64,000 nt of DNA from Rotaria sordida (lineage: Eukaryota; Rotifera; Eurotatoria; Philodinida; Philodinidae). Positions 61,548 to 64,000 of the stretch are shown in pieces. The stretch's first letter is position 1. Every line of letters starts with the position of its first letter. Location of the stretch: NCBI GenBank assembly GCA_905250125.1, contig CAJNOL010000297.1:102815-166814 (forward strand), given 5' to 3'. A program made the translations under genes and the position numbers. Below the pieces are notes generated by a model. It saw nothing but the letters and a program-made list of their open reading frames with translations, searched no databases and was not told the origin of the DNA.

Positions 61548-61843
61548 TATAATAATAATAATAATCTCCCATAGGCTTATCACCCGCAGGGGCCAGCTGT
61601 GATTATTATTAGGGTCCACATGCAGCCAGTTTCTATTGTCTTTTTCTTTTTACAGCCGATGATATCTGCACCCTTCCCGTCTAACGTACTGACTAACGAT
61701 ATATTCAGCACGCTACGAATGAATCGAAATAACTTAGCCATTAGCGACTTGTCCAGGGTCATTCTGTGGGTGATGACACTGAGGTTTGAACACAGTACCT
61801 TGTGGGTACGTGTCGAACAACGTAACCACTCAACAATGGCGGC
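61548..61843 (-). mobile_element. tRNA-derived SINE with (ATT)n tail
   Basis: Read on the minus strand from 61843, the first 73 bases resemble a tRNA: an A-box-like TTGAGTGGTTACG (about 61833-61821), a B-box-like GTGTTCAAACC (about 61794-61784) and pairable arms around TACC-CACAA-GGTA. A GC-richer body of about 190 bp follows, ending GGTGATAAGCC and TATGGGAG, then a TTATTATTATT tail at 61550-61570. Head, unrelated body and simple-repeat tail are the hallmarks of a SINE transcribed by RNA polymerase III. The frames at 61580-61862 are chance. The tRNA-like part is too diverged to be a working tRNA gene. Confidence 0.65.
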
Positions 61844-62515
61844 TTCATCTATTTTATATTAGTTTAATGAGGCTAAAGACCATATGTGAATTGCACATTT
61901 AAGCCCCAAAGGAGCTGTGCTAAACAAACTTTTTTTTACAGTTGATTTATCTTCTAGTTATATTTTATTTTAAATATTTGATCTTAATATTAATGCAAGG
62001 CCTAATTGTACAACGTAGCATTTGACTCATGTCTAGGTCATATAGAATTCGATCTAAAATTAGTGCTTGATACTCATCAATATATCAGTTCTATTATCTA
62101 TCATAAATTACTATTTTAATAATATATCACCTGATCATATGAACGACATGTATAGAAACTTTTAAAAGAAACTTCAAAAACATTATCTTTGCAAATTGTG
62201 CTTCCATTTATCCTACTTTCCAATCTACAGTAATTTCGAACAATTCTCCTCTCTGTGTCGTAAAAACGAATTGAACTTAACTTTTGTCAAACATTGGCTC
62301 CTACACTTTATTGTTCATTTTTTTGCATTTTTAAAGCTTTGCTCTCCTAGTTTGTGTTTCTTATTTGTGCTTACTTTTGCAGAAATTTGATGAGTGTTTT
62401 AATAATTAAATAAATAACACGAAACGCGCCGACAAACTGAACTCTGCATTTTGTTCATTATTTTAATCAATGCACATTTATTCAATGTTCTCTTGTCATT
62501 TAATTTTCGACTTAC
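61844..62515. other. non-coding stretch
   Basis: No gene or repeat recognised. A 64-codon frame at 62196 shows only generic hydrophobic sequence. Confidence 0.5.
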
Positions 62516-63156
62516 GAGGGAACCGCTCCAGCTATCTCCTCGGATTTCAATAGCTTTTTGTCTATATACAGATACTACGCAGTGCCATAGTAAAAAAACC
62601 TAAAAGGATTTAGGTGTATATTAAGATTTGATCAAGCTATCGAATTTTTAATATGCCTATTTTCCAGAGACTTCTGCAGGATTCCACGTATTCAAGAAAA
62701 ACGAGTCTTCGAACTTTGATTTGAAACTTTATACATTTAGAGAGCTTAGTTATACTAGCTTCGATAAAAAAATTTAGACGTTTCGAACAAAGTCTCTTCG
62801 AGATATGAGAATTCCAAGATATAGACCCTTTTCCACAGATAGTATATAGAGCATGAATATTTTGAAATCTGTATATCTGGAAGAGACTTTGTTTGAAACA
62901 TCTAAATTTTTTTATGACAGCTAGTATAGTTAAGGTCTGTAAATGCGCAAAGTTCCAGGTCAAAATTCTAAGATTCAATGTTTCCGAAAATCTGGAATCC
63001 TACAGGAGCCTCTGAAAAGTAGACATCAAAAATTCGATAGCTTGACCAAATCTCGATATGGACCCGAATCCTTTTAGAGTTTTAATAGGACACTATGTAG
63101 TATCTATAAACGAGAATTCATTGAAATCCGAGGAGCACACCTGGTGAGGCTCTCTT
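62516..63156. mobile_element. large foldback element (family A, second copy)
   Basis: The arms meet around 62840 and share CTCCTCGGATTTCAAT, GATACTAC, CTAAAAGGATT, AAGCTATCGAATTTTT and CAGGATTCC as complements. The centre, GTATATAGAGCATGAATATTTTG with GAGACTTTG blocks, matches the centre of the foldback at 8885-9445. The 113-codon minus frame at 62637-62978 crosses arm and centre and is not a gene. Confidence 0.85.
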
Positions 63157-63375
63157 GTTAATTGATTGCTGAAAAGCAAAAATTGAGACTGGCAGATTGA
63201 ACTTGTCTTTTCGTGAAGAGATAAATCGATCTGTTTTTTCAATTGGTCTAAGTACATTCCTTATCTACTGAGTAGCACTCATACATAGAAATATGTCCGA
63301 TTTGAGAAAAGTTTATATTCATAGTAAATATGTATGGAATATTTTTCACATTGTTCTAAACGCAATAGAGATATG

Positions 63376-64000
63376 TTAGGAATGATTTGATTCATCATTT
63401 TTATTGACTTTGGATGGAGGCATATCATAGTTGCCCATATTCTGTTTCTTTTCGTCATAATAACCCAATCGATCAGACTTGATGCCTAGAAGTAGATCGC
63501 GACACTGGGTCAATTCATTAATAGCCATTGTGAGACGATCGACTATTTGCTTGCGTGTTGGCCATGGATGATCACCGACGGCTAGATCAAGCATTTGGGC
63601 GTTTGCACGCCATGTCTTATGCATAGCAAATTCCAAATCGGCTGTAATCTCATTATGAAATGTATCATATCGTGTACATTCTTCTGCAAATGGATTCGTC
63701 GATATGTAAGAATTAACAACAGTGAAACGAAGCTCTGAACAAGATTGAATGCCTGTGACTCGATGTGCCATGTGGCTACCTAAACACCTAAGTGGTAGTT
63801 TTTGTGAATGGACGTCCTTCTGAACACTTACCTTGCATGAACACACATGAATTCGGACCAAGATAGTTGATTGGTCGAATCAAATCTTTCGGCACTTGAC
63901 CCTTGTATTCTTCGATAAGACGAAATGCTTCTTTGGGTTCACGTTCGATAAGTTGCAGTTCGCCGCCGATCGTTTGACTCATATCGCAGGCCAGCAGAAT
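63376..64000 (-). CDS. 3' part of an unrecognised conserved protein (possible 2-oxoglutarate/Fe(II) oxygenase fold)
   Basis: Two exons on the minus strand: one running in from the right edge to 63832, and a last exon 63779-63376 ending in TAA, with a 52-bp GT-AG intron in phase. Base composition is closer to 45 percent GC, higher than other host genes here. The joined protein has GPNSCVFMQG, then SHMAHRVTGIQSCSELRFT, then a long helical C-terminus. A His (HRVTG) followed 12 residues later by Arg-x-Thr is the spacing of the distal iron ligand and the 2-oxoglutarate-binding Arg in Fe(II) oxygenases, which hints at that fold. I do not recognise the family with certainty, and the start lies outside the window. 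Confidence 0.6.

Noticed and set aside
61770-61843. Functional tRNA gene
   Set aside because: The A- and B-box-like motifs are diverged, the arms pair poorly and a SINE body and tail follow.
62637-62978. 113-codon minus frame
   Set aside because: Crosses the centre of a foldback; shows repeat symmetry, not protein-like conservation.

Overview
The window is strongly AT-rich animal DNA. Every host gene I could rebuild is metazoan: ATF6-type bZIP factor, transaldolase, AGBL2/3-type cytosolic carboxypeptidase, Twist bHLH factor and EPAC2-type Rap exchange factor. Host introns are mostly very short (about 45-90 bp) unless a mobile element has landed in them. A TGTGGG-type telomere-like array, which is the telomeric repeat reported for bdelloid rotifers, and a Helitron with helicase, endonuclease and OTU parts point to a bdelloid rotifer, possibly an AT-rich genus such as Rotaria. 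That placement is inference; 'metazoan' is firm.

Layout. 1-6800: a rolling-circle transposon (Helitron2/Helentron type) with a 1154-residue helicase-endonuclease-OTU frame but no visible Rep nuclease, an AT minisatellite, hairpins and an orphan histidine-phosphatase exon. 6800-10450: non-coding, with two foldback elements. 10452-13737 (+): ATF6, 13 exons. 13738-17954: non-coding, with three foldback/MITE elements. 17955-19000 (+): transaldolase in two exons with one in-frame TGA. 22215-37604 (+): AGBL2-type tubulin deglutamylase, at least 20 exons, its late introns swollen by MITEs. 40863-41498 (+): single-exon Twist. 43830-56160 (-): EPAC2, 26 exons, with foldback elements and a whole mariner copy in its introns. 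59418-60636 (+): a PIF/Harbinger-type transposase cut off by a telomere-like array. 60684-63156: a MITE, a tRNA-derived SINE and a large foldback. 63376-64000 (-): the last exons of an unrecognised conserved gene.

The host genes are unrelated and do not form a pathway or operon. What unifies the window is its load of inverted-repeat elements: about nineteen in 64 kb, nearly all in introns or between genes. The most striking points are a head-to-head (TGTGGG)/(CCCACA) array that truncates a transposase, which looks like a broken end healed by telomere addition and later fused; a nearly perfect 220-bp inverted repeat inside an EPAC2 intron; and a Rep-less Helentron that may carry a captured phosphatase exon.

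Exon borders were placed by hand from GT-AG sites, reading phase and family alignment from memory. No database search or computation was run.
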